Positions 25,920 to 34,377 of a stretch of DNA of 38,200 bases are shown in pieces; position 1 is the stretch's first letter, and each line of letters begins with the position of its first letter. Origin of the DNA: Roseicella sp. DB1501 (GTDB taxonomy: Bacteria; Pseudomonadota; Alphaproteobacteria; Acetobacterales; Acetobacteraceae); the NCBI RefSeq assembly GCF_013112485.1, contig NZ_JABFHG010000025.1, forward strand, positions 1 through 38,200. Reading direction: 5' to 3'. Made by a program: the position numbers and the translations under genes. Under the pieces are notes generated by a model. The model did not search any database. It was not told where the DNA came from and saw only the letters and a list, made by a program, of their open reading frames with translations.

Positions 25920-26831
25920 TTGAGCGCGACCACCACCGACGCGGCCCCGGAGCGGGTCCTGCGCGGCGTCCTCCTGATCATCGCCTCGGTCATCCTGTTC
26001 TCCGTCTCGGACGCGATGTCGAAGCTGCTGCGGCTGCACGGCCTGCCGGCGGTCGAGATCGCCTGGATCCGCTACGTCGTCTTCGTCCTCTTCGCGCTCG
26101 GCCTCGCCTGGCACGGCCGCGCGCTGCGCCTCTGGCCGAAGCGCCTGCCCCTGCAGCTGCTGCGCGGCCTCACCCTGGTCGGCTCGGCGGTGCTCTTCGT
26201 CGCCGGGCTCGGGCAGTTGCAGATCGCCGAGGCGACGGCCATCACCTATGTCTCGCCCGGCTTCGTCACCGCGCTCTCCATCCTCTTCCTCGGCGAGAAG
26301 GTGGGCATCCGCCGCTGGGCGGCGGTGCTGGTCGGCTTCATCGGGGTGATGATCGTCATCCGCCCCGGCAGCGGCGCGATCCAGATGGCCGCGGTCTTCC
26401 CCCTCGCCTCCGCCCTCTGCTGGGCCGCGACCATCGTCATCACCCGCCGCATGGGGGCGGGCGACCTGACGGAGACCACCGTCCTCTGGTCGGCCTGCAC
26501 CGGCTTCGCGGTGCTCAGCCTGCTCGTCCCCTTCGTCTACGTGCCCGTGGGTCTCGCCGAGCTCGGGATCGGGTTGCTGCACGGCGCCTGCGCCTCGGTC
26601 GGGCAGTATCTCGTCATCATCGCCTATCGGCAGGCCGCGGCCTCGGTGCTCGCGCCCTTCTCCTATGTGCAGCTGCTGTTCTCGACCACGCTCGGCTGGC
26701 TGATCTTCGCCGCGGTGCCGGATGGCGGCACGCTGCTCGGCGCCGCGGTCATCATCGCCAGCGGCCTCTACACCGTGCACCGCGAGCGCGTGCGGGCGCG
26801 GGAACGCCGGATGCAGGGCCGGGCTGGCTGA
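25920..26831 (+). CDS. EamA/DMT family permease
   Basis: This is a ten-helix drug/metabolite transporter made of two EamA repeats, likely an exporter of a small metabolite. The 303-residue protein starts at a TTG at 25920 (L-S-A-T-T-T-D-A-A-P), because no ATG or GTG in frame gives a sensible N-terminus. A GCAGGGA stretch precedes it. The first helix is L-L-I-I-A-S-V-I-L-F-S-V-S-D, and the E-A-T-A-I-T-Y-V-S-P segment of helix 4 is typical. It is the first of four plus-strand genes that may form a transcription unit. Confidence 0.87.
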   Translation: MSATTTDAAPERVLRGVLLIIASVILFSVSDAMSKLLRLHGLPAVEIAWIRYVVFVLFALGLAWHGRALRLWPKRLPLQLLRGLTLVGSAVLFVAGLGQLQIAEATAITYVSPGFVTALSILFLGEKVGIRRWAAVLVGFIGVMIVIRPGSGAIQMAAVFPLASALCWAATIVITRRMGAGDLTETTVLWSACTGFAVLSLLVPFVYVPVGLAELGIGLLHGACASVGQYLVIIAYRQAAASVLAPFSYVQLLFSTTLGWLIFAAVPDGGTLLGAAVIIASGLYTVHRERVRARERRMQGRAG

Positions 26832-26875
26832 CGCGCGGGCTTGTCGGCCCGCGGGGATCGCCGCACCATGCCGCG

Positions 26876-27670
26876 ATGCAACAGGCGGGGTGCGCGATGC
26901 AGCAGGGCGGACAGGCCGGCCGCTTCGCCGGGCGGGTCGCCATCGTCACCGGCGCCGCGCGCGGCATCGGCGCGGCGACCGCGGCGCGGCTGGCGGCCGA
27001 GGGCGCGCGGGTGCTGCTCGCCGACCGGCTGCCGGCGGTGGCCGAGACGGCCGCGGCGATCGGCGCCGAATCCCTCGCCCTCGACCTCGCCGCGCGCGAT
27101 GCCGGGGCGGCGCTGGTCGCCGCCGCCCTCGGCGCCTTCGGCCGCATCGACATCCTGGTCAACAATGCCGGCATCGGCGGCTCCAGGCCGCTCGCTGAAT
27201 CGGACGACGCGCTGCTCGAGCGCTTCATCGACACCAACCTGACCGCGGTGCTGCGCGTGACCCGGGCGGCGCTGCCGCACCTGCCGAGGCCGGGCGGGCG
27301 CATCGTCTCGGTCTCCTCCGTCTTCGGCCTCGCCGGGGTGCCGGGCACGACGGCCTATGCGGTCGCCAAGGCCGGCATCGCGCAGATGACGCGCCAGCTC
27401 GCCGCCGAGCTCGGCCCCGCGGGCATCCTGGTGAATGCCGTGGCGCCCGGCGTCATCGAGACGGCGATGACCGAGGGCCATCTGGCGAATGCCTATTACC
27501 GCCGCGCGGTGCTCGCCCCGACGCCGCTGCGCCGCGCCGCGAAGCCGGAGGAGGTCGCCGCGGTGATCGCCTTCCTCGCCTCGGAGGATGCCTCCTACGT
27601 CACCGGCCAGGTGATTGGCGTCGATGGCGGCTGGCTCGCGGCCCGGCACCTGCCGCGCGAGGAGGATTGA
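26876..27670 (+). CDS. SDR family oxidoreductase (classical)
   Basis: This is a classical NAD(P)-dependent short-chain dehydrogenase of 264 residues. The nucleotide loop is T-G-A-A-R-G-I-G, the N-N-A-G motif is present, and the catalytic set S-V-S-S...Y-A-V-A-K is intact. The C-terminus has the typical V-I-G-V-D-G-G-W. The substrate cannot be predicted. Two starts are possible: 26876, or 26897, which would trim seven residues. It lies 44 bp after the DMT gene and 39 bp before the deacetylase. Confidence 0.88.
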   Translation: MQQAGCAMQQGGQAGRFAGRVAIVTGAARGIGAATAARLAAEGARVLLADRLPAVAETAAAIGAESLALDLAARDAGAALVAAALGAFGRIDILVNNAGIGGSRPLAESDDALLERFIDTNLTAVLRVTRAALPHLPRPGGRIVSVSSVFGLAGVPGTTAYAVAKAGIAQMTRQLAAELGPAGILVNAVAPGVIETAMTEGHLANAYYRRAVLAPTPLRRAAKPEEVAAVIAFLASEDASYVTGQVIGVDGGWLAARHLPREED

Positions 27671-27709
27671 CCCGGCGGCCTTCGCCCGCCCGGACGAGAG
27701 GACAATGCG

Positions 27710-28540
27710 ATGATCGACATGCGCGTGCGATGGCCGAACGGCGCCCAGGTGGCCGTCGCGCTCACCTTCGACTTCGATGCCGAGACGCTCTGGATGGCGC
27801 GCGACCCGGACAACATCCGCCGTCCCGGCATCCTCAGCCAGGGCCGCTACGGCGCCAGGGTGGGCGTGCCGAAGATCCTCGAGACGCTGCAGGGTGCCGG
27901 CGTCCCGGCCACCTTCTTCATCCCCGGCTGGACGGTGGAGAACCACACCGACCGCTGCGAGATGGTGCTGAAGGCCGGGCATGAGATCGGCCATCACAGC
28001 TACTCCCATGCCTGGATCGACCCCGCCTTTCCCGACAAGGAGGTGGAGGAGATGGAGCGCGGGCTCGACAGCCTGAAGCGGGTGCTCGGCGTCACGCCGA
28101 AGGGCTACCGCTCCCCGGCCGGCGAGACCAGCGACAACCTGATCCGCCTGCTCGACAAGCACGGCTTCCTCTACGATTCCTCGCTGCTCGACGACATCAA
28201 CCCCTATCGCCACCGCATGCCGGACGGCCGCCCGGGGCCGATCGAGCTGCCCTGGCACTGGAGCCTCGACGACGCGCCCTACGCGCTGTTCTCCATCAAG
28301 GGGCCGCGGCCGATCTTCACCAACAGCCATATCCGCGAGATCTTCCAGGCCGAGTTCCAGGAGATCCATCGCTGGGGCGGGCTCTACAACCTGGTCATGC
28401 ATCCGCAGGTGAGCGGCCGGCCGAGCCGCATCGCCTTGCTGCGCGAGATGATCGCCTGGATCCGCGAATTTCCCGGCGTCTGGTTCGCCACCTGCAGCGA
28501 GATCGCCGAGGCCTGGGCGGCGCAGCATGAAACTCGCTGA
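27710..28540 (+). CDS. polysaccharide deacetylase family protein (PuuE-like)
   Basis: This is a NodB-homology protein with a metal-dependent deacetylase fold. The 276-residue protein has the first motif T-F-D-F-D-A-E and the zinc-binding motif G-H-E-I-G-H-H-S-Y-S-H, and a late V-M-H-P-Q motif. No signal peptide is seen, so it is cytoplasmic, like the PuuE/allantoinase-like branch that hydrolyses small amides rather than polysaccharides. The last 14 bases overlap the start of the next gene, which implies translational coupling to the solute-binding protein. The compound involved is unknown. Confidence 0.88.
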   Translation: MIDMRVRWPNGAQVAVALTFDFDAETLWMARDPDNIRRPGILSQGRYGARVGVPKILETLQGAGVPATFFIPGWTVENHTDRCEMVLKAGHEIGHHSYSHAWIDPAFPDKEVEEMERGLDSLKRVLGVTPKGYRSPAGETSDNLIRLLDKHGFLYDSSLLDDINPYRHRMPDGRPGPIELPWHWSLDDAPYALFSIKGPRPIFTNSHIREIFQAEFQEIHRWGGLYNLVMHPQVSGRPSRIALLREMIAWIREFPGVWFATCSEIAEAWAAQHETR

Positions 28541-30167
28541 GCGGATGCCGCGCCGCATGGCGCCCCGCCGCGGCGGCCTGCTCGCCGCCCTCGCCCTCGC
28601 CGCCCTGCTGCCCGCCGCACCGGCCAGGGCCCAGCCCCAGGACCGGTCGCAGGACCGGCCGCTCCGCCTCTTCCTCAATGTCGGGTTGCAGAATCTCGAT
28701 CCGATCGCCAGTCCGAGCTTCGTCACCCGCAACTTCGCCTACATGGTCTTCGACACCCTCGTCGCCATGGATGGCAAGGGCCAGTACCGCCCGCAGATGC
28801 TGGACTCCTGGGAAGCGAGCCCGGACCGCATGCGCTGGACCTTCCGGCTGCGCCCCGGCCTCGCCTTCCATGACGGCACGGCGGTGACGGCCGAGGATGC
28901 CGTGGCCTCGATCCGCCGCTGGGGCCAGCGCGACGCCATCGGCCGCCGGCTGATGGCGGCGACGCAGGATCTTGATGTCGTCGATCCGCGGACCTTCCTG
29001 CTAGTGCTGAAGCAGCCCTTCGGCCATGTCATCGAGGCGCTCGGCAAGCCGAGCGTGCACGTTCCCTTCATCATGCCGGCGCGCATCGCCGCGGCGACGC
29101 CGCCGACCCAGCCGGTGAAGGAGATCATGGGCAGCGGCCCCTTCCTCTTCCCCAGGGAGGAATGGGTTCCGGGCGAGCGCACCGTCTTCCGCCGCAACCC
29201 GGCCTACCAGCCGCGCGAGGAGCCGGCCGACGGGCTCGCCGACGGCAAGCGGCCCCTCGCCGAGCGGGTCGAGTTCCTCACCCTGTCGGATGTCTCGCTC
29301 CGCGCCGCCGCCATCACCCAGGGCGAGGTCGACTACCTGGAATACGCGCCCTTCGACTACCTGCCGCGCTTCCGCCGCGACAGGAACCTGGTGATCTCGC
29401 AGGCGGGCGGCATCAGCCAGATGATGGACGGCGTCTCGATCAACCATCACCTGCCGCCCTTCGACAGGAACCTGGCGCTCCGCCGCGCGCTGCAGGCGGC
29501 GCTCGACCGCAGCGAGGTGGTCGCGGCCTATGGCCTGCCGGACGACATGGTCTCGCCCGACTGCGTCTCGATCTATCTCTGCGGCACGCCCTATTCGAGC
29601 GAGGCCGGCGGCGAGATCATCCGCCAGCCCAGCCTCGAGCGCGCCCGCGCGCTGCTGAAGGAATCGGGCTACCGGAACGAGCCGATCGTGCTGCTGCAGC
29701 CGGCCGATTCGGCGCTGCTCAACCCGGCGGCGCTGGTGATCATCGACCGGCTGAAGCGCGCCGGCTTCAACCTCGATGTCCAGGCCGCCGACTGGTCCTC
29801 CATCGCCGCCCGCTGGGTGGGGCGCGAGCCGGTCGAGCGCGGCGGCTGGAACCTGGTGCCGGTGGTCTATACCGGCTTCGACCTCGCCGATCCGCTGTCG
29901 AATGTCGGCATCGGCTACAACTGCTCCGGCAACCAGCCCTGGGGCTATTGCGTCGAGGCGATGAAGCCCGTCCTCGATGCCTATGTGGCGGAGAGCGACC
30001 CGGCGAAGCGCACGGCGCTGGCCGCCGAGCTGCAGCGGCTGGCGATCGAGAACGTCACCTTCCCGATCACCGGCCAGTTCCGCAGCCCCGCGGTCTGGCG
30101 CGCCGAGCTGAAGGGCGTGATTGATTTCGGCTTCCCGGTGCTCTGGAACATCGAGCGGGCGAAATAG
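28527..30167 (+). CDS. ABC transporter substrate-binding protein, family 5 (peptide/nickel type)
   Basis: This is a 546-residue periplasmic solute-binding protein of the oligopeptide/dipeptide/nickel family. The N-terminus M-K-L-A-E-R-M-P-R-R-M-A-P-R-R-G-G precedes a hydrophobic core and an A-R-A-Q cleavage site. Family features include the N-terminal Q-N-L-D-P-I-A-S segment, F-V-T-R-N-F-A-Y-M-V-F-D-T-L-V and W-T-F-R-L-R-P-G-L-A-F-H-D-G-T. It starts within the deacetylase gene. No permease or ATPase genes follow, so it must work with components encoded elsewhere. Confidence 0.92.
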   Translation: MKLAERMPRRMAPRRGGLLAALALAALLPAAPARAQPQDRSQDRPLRLFLNVGLQNLDPIASPSFVTRNFAYMVFDTLVAMDGKGQYRPQMLDSWEASPDRMRWTFRLRPGLAFHDGTAVTAEDAVASIRRWGQRDAIGRRLMAATQDLDVVDPRTFLLVLKQPFGHVIEALGKPSVHVPFIMPARIAAATPPTQPVKEIMGSGPFLFPREEWVPGERTVFRRNPAYQPREEPADGLADGKRPLAERVEFLTLSDVSLRAAAITQGEVDYLEYAPFDYLPRFRRDRNLVISQAGGISQMMDGVSINHHLPPFDRNLALRRALQAALDRSEVVAAYGLPDDMVSPDCVSIYLCGTPYSSEAGGEIIRQPSLERARALLKESGYRNEPIVLLQPADSALLNPAALVIIDRLKRAGFNLDVQAADWSSIAARWVGREPVERGGWNLVPVVYTGFDLADPLSNVGIGYNCSGNQPWGYCVEAMKPVLDAYVAESDPAKRTALAAELQRLAIENVTFPITGQFRSPAVWRAELKGVIDFGFPVLWNIERAK

Positions 30168-30290
30168 CGCATCGCCCGGCCGGCCGGGCGCTTCCATCCG
30201 ATCCGCGCCGGCTGGCCCGCGGCGTGCGGCGGCGCACTTGTTGATGACCGCCCGTCCCGGCACCGTCGCGGGCCCTGGGGAGAGGGCGGC

Positions 30291-32465
30291 ATGGCACGCA
30301 GGCTCGTCGTCTTCGCCGATGGCACCGGCAATGCCTATGCCCTCCGCGAATCCAATGTCTGGCGCCTCTACCAGGCGCTGGACCGCGGCGACGGCGCGCA
30401 GATCGCTCGCTACATCAAGGGCGTCGGCACCAGCGGCTTCCGCCCCCTGGCGCTGCTCGACGGCGCGACCGGCTTCGGCGTGCCCGGCAATATCCGCGAA
30501 CTCTATCGCTTCCTCAGCTACAACTGGCGCCCCGGCGACGAGATCTGGGCCTTTGGCTTCAGCCGCGGCGCCTTCACCATCCGCAGCCTGATCGGCCTCA
30601 TCGACAGCCAGGGGCTGATGCCCCGCGAGATCGACGGCCGGCCGGTGACGCGGGCCGAGATGAAGCGCAACGCCATGGCGGCCTGGCGCGCCTACCGCGC
30701 CCACGGCGCCTCCTGGCAGCGGAGCTGGCCGACCGTCGCCGCCGCCCGGCTGCTGCGGGATGCGCTGCTCTGGGCCTGGCACGGCGCGTTCCGGCACCGC
30801 CCCTATCGCGCGGTGCTCGCGGCCCGCCAGCCCGAGGCGATCAGGCCCGGCATCCGCTTCCTCGGCCTGTTCGACACGGTGGAGGCCTATGGCGTCCCGA
30901 TCGGCCTGCTGCGGACGGCGATCGACCAGGCCGTCTGGCCGCTCTCCTTCCGCAACCGCCGCCTCTCGCCGCTGGTCGCGGCGGCGCGGCACGCGCTCTC
31001 GCTCGACGACGAGCGGCTGACCTTCCACCCGGTGCTGTTCCGCCACCGCGACGCGGAGGATTCGGGGCGCATCCGCGAGCTCTGGTTCGCTGGCGTGCAT
31101 TCCGATGTCGGCGGTGGCTATCCCGACGATTCGCTCGCCGGGGTGCCGCTCGGCTGGATGGCCGAGGAGGCCGAGGCGGCGGGCCTCCGCTTCGATCGCG
31201 AGGCGCTGGCCCAGGGCCGCACCACCGCCTCGCCCTTCGGGGCCTGCCATGATTCCCGCGCCGGCCTCGGCATCTTCTATCGCTACGCGCCGCGCCATGT
31301 GCGGCGCGACGGGCCGGCGGGCCCGGAGTCGCCGGGGGTGCATCCCTCCGTGCGCAGGAAGATCGCCGACGGCACCGATGCCTATGCCCCCGTCGCGCTG
31401 CCGCCCAAGGCGGTGCCGCACGGGAAGGGCGCGGCGGCCGGCGCCGATGACGCGACCGGCGCCGCCGGCATGGCGGCGCTCATCTGGTGGCGGCGCGTCA
31501 CCTATTGGCTGATGGCACCGGCGAGCCTCGCCGCCCTCCTTGTCCCCTTCCTCGCCGACCCGGTCGGCGGCGACGGAGTCTATGCCAGGCTCGACGGCAC
31601 GGTCTCGGTGCTGCTGGGACCGGCGATCCTGGCGCTGGGGGCGGTCCTGCCGGCCCCGCTCGAGGGCTGGCTGCACCGGCTGGCGGCGCATCCCCTGCCC
31701 TCGCTGCTGCTCGGCCTGCTGGTGCTCGGCCTCATCCACCGGAGCGGCAGGCTGCGCGATCGCATCGCCGCCCTCGCCCGCCATCGCTGGCATCACGGGC
31801 CCATCACGCCGGCGCCGCCGCCGGTCTCCCGCCTCGCCATCGGCATCGCCGCGCGCCTCGCGCGCCTCGGCGAGTCGCCCGGGCTCAGGCGCCTCGGCGG
31901 CGGCGTGCTGCTGCCGGCCGGGTTGCTCGGCGCGCTGCTGCTGGCGGCGCTGGTGCTGCTGCACCCGGTCGGCGTGGCGCTGCGCAGCGAATGGGGCGGG
32001 CTCTGCACCCCCTCTGCGGCGGTCGTCACCCTGCGGCCCGGCGAGAGCGGCATGCGCGAGGGCTTCGCCGCCGGCGACCCCTGCTGGGCGAGCGGCCTCG
32101 GCCTGGTCGCCGGCGGCCGCTACCGCATCGAGATCACGCCGGGGCATGTGGCCGCCCGGACCGGTGCCGGCCCGGGCGGCGGGCTCCGGGAGGTCCTGCG
32201 CCTGCCCTGGCGGCGCTGGTGGAGCGCCGGCTGGGGCCAGCCCATCGGCCGGGTCGGCCGCGGCGGCGAGGCGGAATGGGCGCTGCGCCCGGTCGCCGGC
32301 GATGCCGAGGCCGCCGACCCGCCCTTCATCGCCCGCTTCACCGCGCCGCGGAGCGGCGAATTCCACCTTTTCCTGAACGGCCTGCTGCCCTTCGGCTTCC
32401 GCCTGGGGGATTCATCATCAGGGGATGGCGACCGGGCCAGCGTGACGCTGCGCCGCCTCCGCTGA
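30291..32465 (+). CDS. DUF2235 alpha/beta-hydrolase with membrane helices and a C-terminal beta-rich domain
   Basis: DUF2235 is the lipase-like domain also found in T6SS Tle1 effectors. In this 724-residue protein the N-terminal domain has the nucleophile S91 in G-F-S-R-G, an aspartate D195 in L-F-D-T-V and a histidine H270 in G-V-H-S-D-V-G-G-G-Y, consistent with a complete triad. Several hydrophobic segments follow between about residues 400 and 570. The last 150 residues are predicted beta-rich and end in a F-T-A-P-R-S-G-E-F-H-L-F-L-N segment, like a carbohydrate-binding or LecA-type sandwich. No T6SS genes are near. A membrane-anchored phospholipase or esterase is the simplest reading. Confidence 0.82.
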   Translation: MARRLVVFADGTGNAYALRESNVWRLYQALDRGDGAQIARYIKGVGTSGFRPLALLDGATGFGVPGNIRELYRFLSYNWRPGDEIWAFGFSRGAFTIRSLIGLIDSQGLMPREIDGRPVTRAEMKRNAMAAWRAYRAHGASWQRSWPTVAAARLLRDALLWAWHGAFRHRPYRAVLAARQPEAIRPGIRFLGLFDTVEAYGVPIGLLRTAIDQAVWPLSFRNRRLSPLVAAARHALSLDDERLTFHPVLFRHRDAEDSGRIRELWFAGVHSDVGGGYPDDSLAGVPLGWMAEEAEAAGLRFDREALAQGRTTASPFGACHDSRAGLGIFYRYAPRHVRRDGPAGPESPGVHPSVRRKIADGTDAYAPVALPPKAVPHGKGAAAGADDATGAAGMAALIWWRRVTYWLMAPASLAALLVPFLADPVGGDGVYARLDGTVSVLLGPAILALGAVLPAPLEGWLHRLAAHPLPSLLLGLLVLGLIHRSGRLRDRIAALARHRWHHGPITPAPPPVSRLAIGIAARLARLGESPGLRRLGGGVLLPAGLLGALLLAALVLLHPVGVALRSEWGGLCTPSAAVVTLRPGESGMREGFAAGDPCWASGLGLVAGGRYRIEITPGHVAARTGAGPGGGLREVLRLPWRRWWSAGWGQPIGRVGRGGEAEWALRPVAGDAEAADPPFIARFTAPRSGEFHLFLNGLLPFGFRLGDSSSGDGDRASVTLRRLR

Positions 32466-32486
32466 CCCCGCCACCTGAAGCGCCTG

Positions 32487-32612
32487 TCAGAACCGTCACT
32501 ACCCGTTGCTCTGCCGAGGCTTCGCCTCGGCAGGCTGTGACGCCCCTTGGGCAGGAGGGGAATTCATTGGGCCCCCGCAAAGCCGCGCAGCGGCTTTGCG
32601 GGGATTGAATCA
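32487..32612. repeat. dispersed repeat family B, copy 4 (best preserved)
   Basis: Hairpin 1 is CTGCCGAGG-CTTCG-CCTCGGCAG (32511-32533), followed by CTGTGACG. Hairpin 2 is a perfect 13-bp stem, CCCCGCAAAGCCG and CGGCTTTGCGGGG around CGCAG (32573-32603), followed by ATTGAATCA. The TCA at 32610-32612 is the TGA stop codon of the znuB-like gene on the minus strand. The copy lies between the convergent DUF2235 and permease genes and can act as a two-way terminator. Confidence 0.85.
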
Positions 32613-33503
32613 CCCCGCCAGATGCGGCCGCCGCCAGAGCCGCGCCAGCAGCCCGTCCACCGGCCCGGCTAGCACCGAGACCAGCCAGGCGAGGCCGGCC
32701 GCGAGCACCACGGCCGGCCCGCTCGGCACATCGGCATGGAAGGAGAGGAGCAGCCCGGCCCAGGCGCTCAGCGCGGCGAGGGCGACCGCCGCATAGACGA
32801 TGCCGCCGACCCGCCGCGCCCAATGCCGGGCGGCGATCGCCGGCAGCATCATCAGCCCGACCGACATCAGCGTGCCCAGCGCCTGGAAGGCGGCGATGAG
32901 GTTCAGCACGACCAGGGCGAGGAAGGCCATGTGCCACCAGGCGCCACCCGCCCCGACCGCGCGGGCGAAGCCGGGATCGAGGCATTCCAGCACCAGCGGC
33001 CGCCAGGCCAGGGCCAGCACCCCGAGGGTGAGCGTCGCCGTGCCGGCCATGAGCAGCAGCGCCGCGTCGTCGACGCCGAGCACGCTGCCGAAGAGCAGGT
33101 TGGTGAGCTCCACCGCGCCGCCGCGCCAGGAGACCAGCGCCACGCCGAGGGCGAGGGCGACGAGGTAGAGCGCCGCCAGGGAGGCATCCTCCCGCCCCCC
33201 CGTGGCCCGCGACAGCGCCCCGGCGCCGACCGCGACCACCAGCCCCGCCACGGCGCCGCCGAGCGCCATCGCCGGCAGGGAAAGGCCGGCGAGGAGGAAG
33301 CCGGCCGCGACGCCGGGCAGGATGCCGTGGCCGAGGACATCGGCGGTCAGGCTCATCCGCCGCAGCATCAGGAAGACGCCGAGCGGCGGCGCCGCCAGGG
33401 CGAGCGCCAGGCAGCCCACCAGCGCCCGGCGCAGGAAGCCGAATTCCTGGAAGGGCCCCAGGAGCGAGGCGACCAGCCCGTCGAAAAGCCCGTGCAGGAT
33501 CAG
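32610..33503 (-). CDS. znuB: zinc/manganese-type ABC transporter permease (ZnuB family)
   Basis: This is the membrane subunit of a metal-uptake ABC transporter of the ABC-3 family. The 297-residue protein has about eight or nine helices, beginning L-I-L-H-G-L-F-D-G-L-V-A. It carries the family motif M-S-L-T-A-D-V-L-G-H-G-I-L-P-G near residue 50. No ATG, GTG or TTG stands at a sensible start. The reading frame meets the ATPase stop codon as CTGA, so a CTG at 33503 coupled to the TGA at 33502-33500 is the likely start. Zinc is inferred from the Zur-like operator at 34378. The stop codon lies in repeat B4. No znuA is in the window. Confidence 0.85.
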   Translation of the reverse strand: MILHGLFDGLVASLLGPFQEFGFLRRALVGCLALALAAPPLGVFLMLRRMSLTADVLGHGILPGVAAGFLLAGLSLPAMALGGAVAGLVVAVGAGALSRATGGREDASLAALYLVALALGVALVSWRGGAVELTNLLFGSVLGVDDAALLLMAGTATLTLGVLALAWRPLVLECLDPGFARAVGAGGAWWHMAFLALVVLNLIAAFQALGTLMSVGLMMLPAIAARHWARRVGGIVYAAVALAALSAWAGLLLSFHADVPSGPAVVLAAGLAWLVSVLAGPVDGLLARLWRRPHLAG

Positions 33504-34258
33504 GCTGCGTCCCGCCGCTGGCAGGTCTCGGGCCCGGCCGCCCAGGCCTCGGCCATCATGCGGGCGCGCAGCCGGTTGGCGGCGCTCAGCGCCTCCTCGG
33601 TCGGCCCCCAGCCGAGGCAGTCGCGGGCGAGCAGCAGGGCCTCCGGGAATTCGCGCCGGACCAGCTCCAGGTCGTGCAGCACCGCGATGACGGTGCGGCC
33701 CTCGCCATGCCAGCAATGCACCATGGCGAGCAGGTCGGCGGCGGTACGCGCGTCGAGCGCGTTGAAGGGCTCGTCCAGCAGGATCACCGGCGCGTCCTGC
33801 AGCAGCAGCCGGGCGAAGAGCACGCGCTGGAACTGCCCCGTCGAGAGGCTGCCGATCGGCCTCGCCTCGAACCCGGCGAGCCCGACCGCCGCCAGCGCCG
33901 CGCGCGCCCGCTCATGGCCGGCGCGGGTGATGGCGCGGAAGGCGCCGCTCTCGCCCCAGAGGCCGAAGAGCACGAGGTCGAGGCAGCTGACGGGGAAGGC
34001 CCGGTCCAGCGCCACGGCCTGCGGCAGCAGCGCCACCTGCCCCGCCGCGCCCTCAACCCGGCCGGCCTCCGGCCGCTGCAGCCCGGCCAGGGTGCGCAGC
34101 AGGGTGGACTTACCGGCGCCGTTCGGCCCGACCACGGCGGTGAGGCTGCCCGGTGCGAAGCGGCCGGAGAGATGATGCACTGCCGGCCGCCTTCCATAGG
34201 AGACGGTGAGGTCGGTCAGGCGGATCTCGGGCGGGTGGATCCCGGACGGGCGGCTCAC
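33500..34258 (-). CDS. znuC: zinc/manganese-type ABC transporter ATP-binding protein (ZnuC family)
   Basis: This is the cytoplasmic ATPase of the metal transporter. The 252-residue protein has Walker A G-P-N-G-A-G-K-S-T near residue 44, the signature L-S-T-G-Q-F-Q-R, Walker B V-I-L-L-D-E-P and the switch histidine in V-L-H-D-L. It starts at a GTG at 34258 that overlaps the stop codon of the upstream microprotein gene as GTGA. It ends overlapping the permease start as CTGA. Three successive overlaps show a tightly coupled operon. Confidence 0.92.
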   Translation of the reverse strand: MSRPSGIHPPEIRLTDLTVSYGRRPAVHHLSGRFAPGSLTAVVGPNGAGKSTLLRTLAGLQRPEAGRVEGAAGQVALLPQAVALDRAFPVSCLDLVLFGLWGESGAFRAITRAGHERARAALAAVGLAGFEARPIGSLSTGQFQRVLFARLLLQDAPVILLDEPFNALDARTAADLLAMVHCWHGEGRTVIAVLHDLELVRREFPEALLLARDCLGWGPTEEALSAANRLRARMMAEAWAAGPETCQRRDAA

Positions 34259-34374
34259 GGCAGCAGCGCCCAGAGGACGGCAGCCCAGAGCCCGGCCGCC
34301 AGCGCCGCCGCCAGGATCAGGCGGGCGCCGGCGCCCGAGGACAGGGCGAGCGGATCGGGAAGGCTGAGGCGCAT
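34255..34374 (-). CDS. 39-residue membrane microprotein at the head of the zinc transporter operon
   Basis: An ATG at 34374 opens a 39-residue frame, M-R-L-S-L-P-D-P-L-A-L, with one hydrophobic helix (about residues 18-38, R-L-I-L-A-A-A-L-A-A-G-L-W-A-A-V) and a stop codon that overlaps the znuC start by GTGA. The overlap and the position directly after the Zur-like box argue that it is translated. No ribosome-binding site precedes the ATG, and the operator and probable -10 lie only a few bases away, so the mRNA may be leaderless. The protein could be a small subunit or regulator of the transporter, or only a leader peptide that sets up coupling. I know of no named family. Confidence 0.6.
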   Translation of the reverse strand: MRLSLPDPLALSSGAGARLILAAALAAGLWAAVLWALLP

Positions 34375-34377
34375 GAC

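Noticed and set aside
29001-32366. A 1121-codon minus-strand open frame opposite the solute-binding protein and DUF2235 genes
   Set aside because: Low-complexity composition typical of an antisense shadow; both plus-strand genes have convincing families.
30291-32465. T6SS effector locus
   Set aside because: The DUF2235 domain alone suggested it, but no VgrG, PAAR, Tai immunity or T6SS structural genes are present and the protein has membrane helices.
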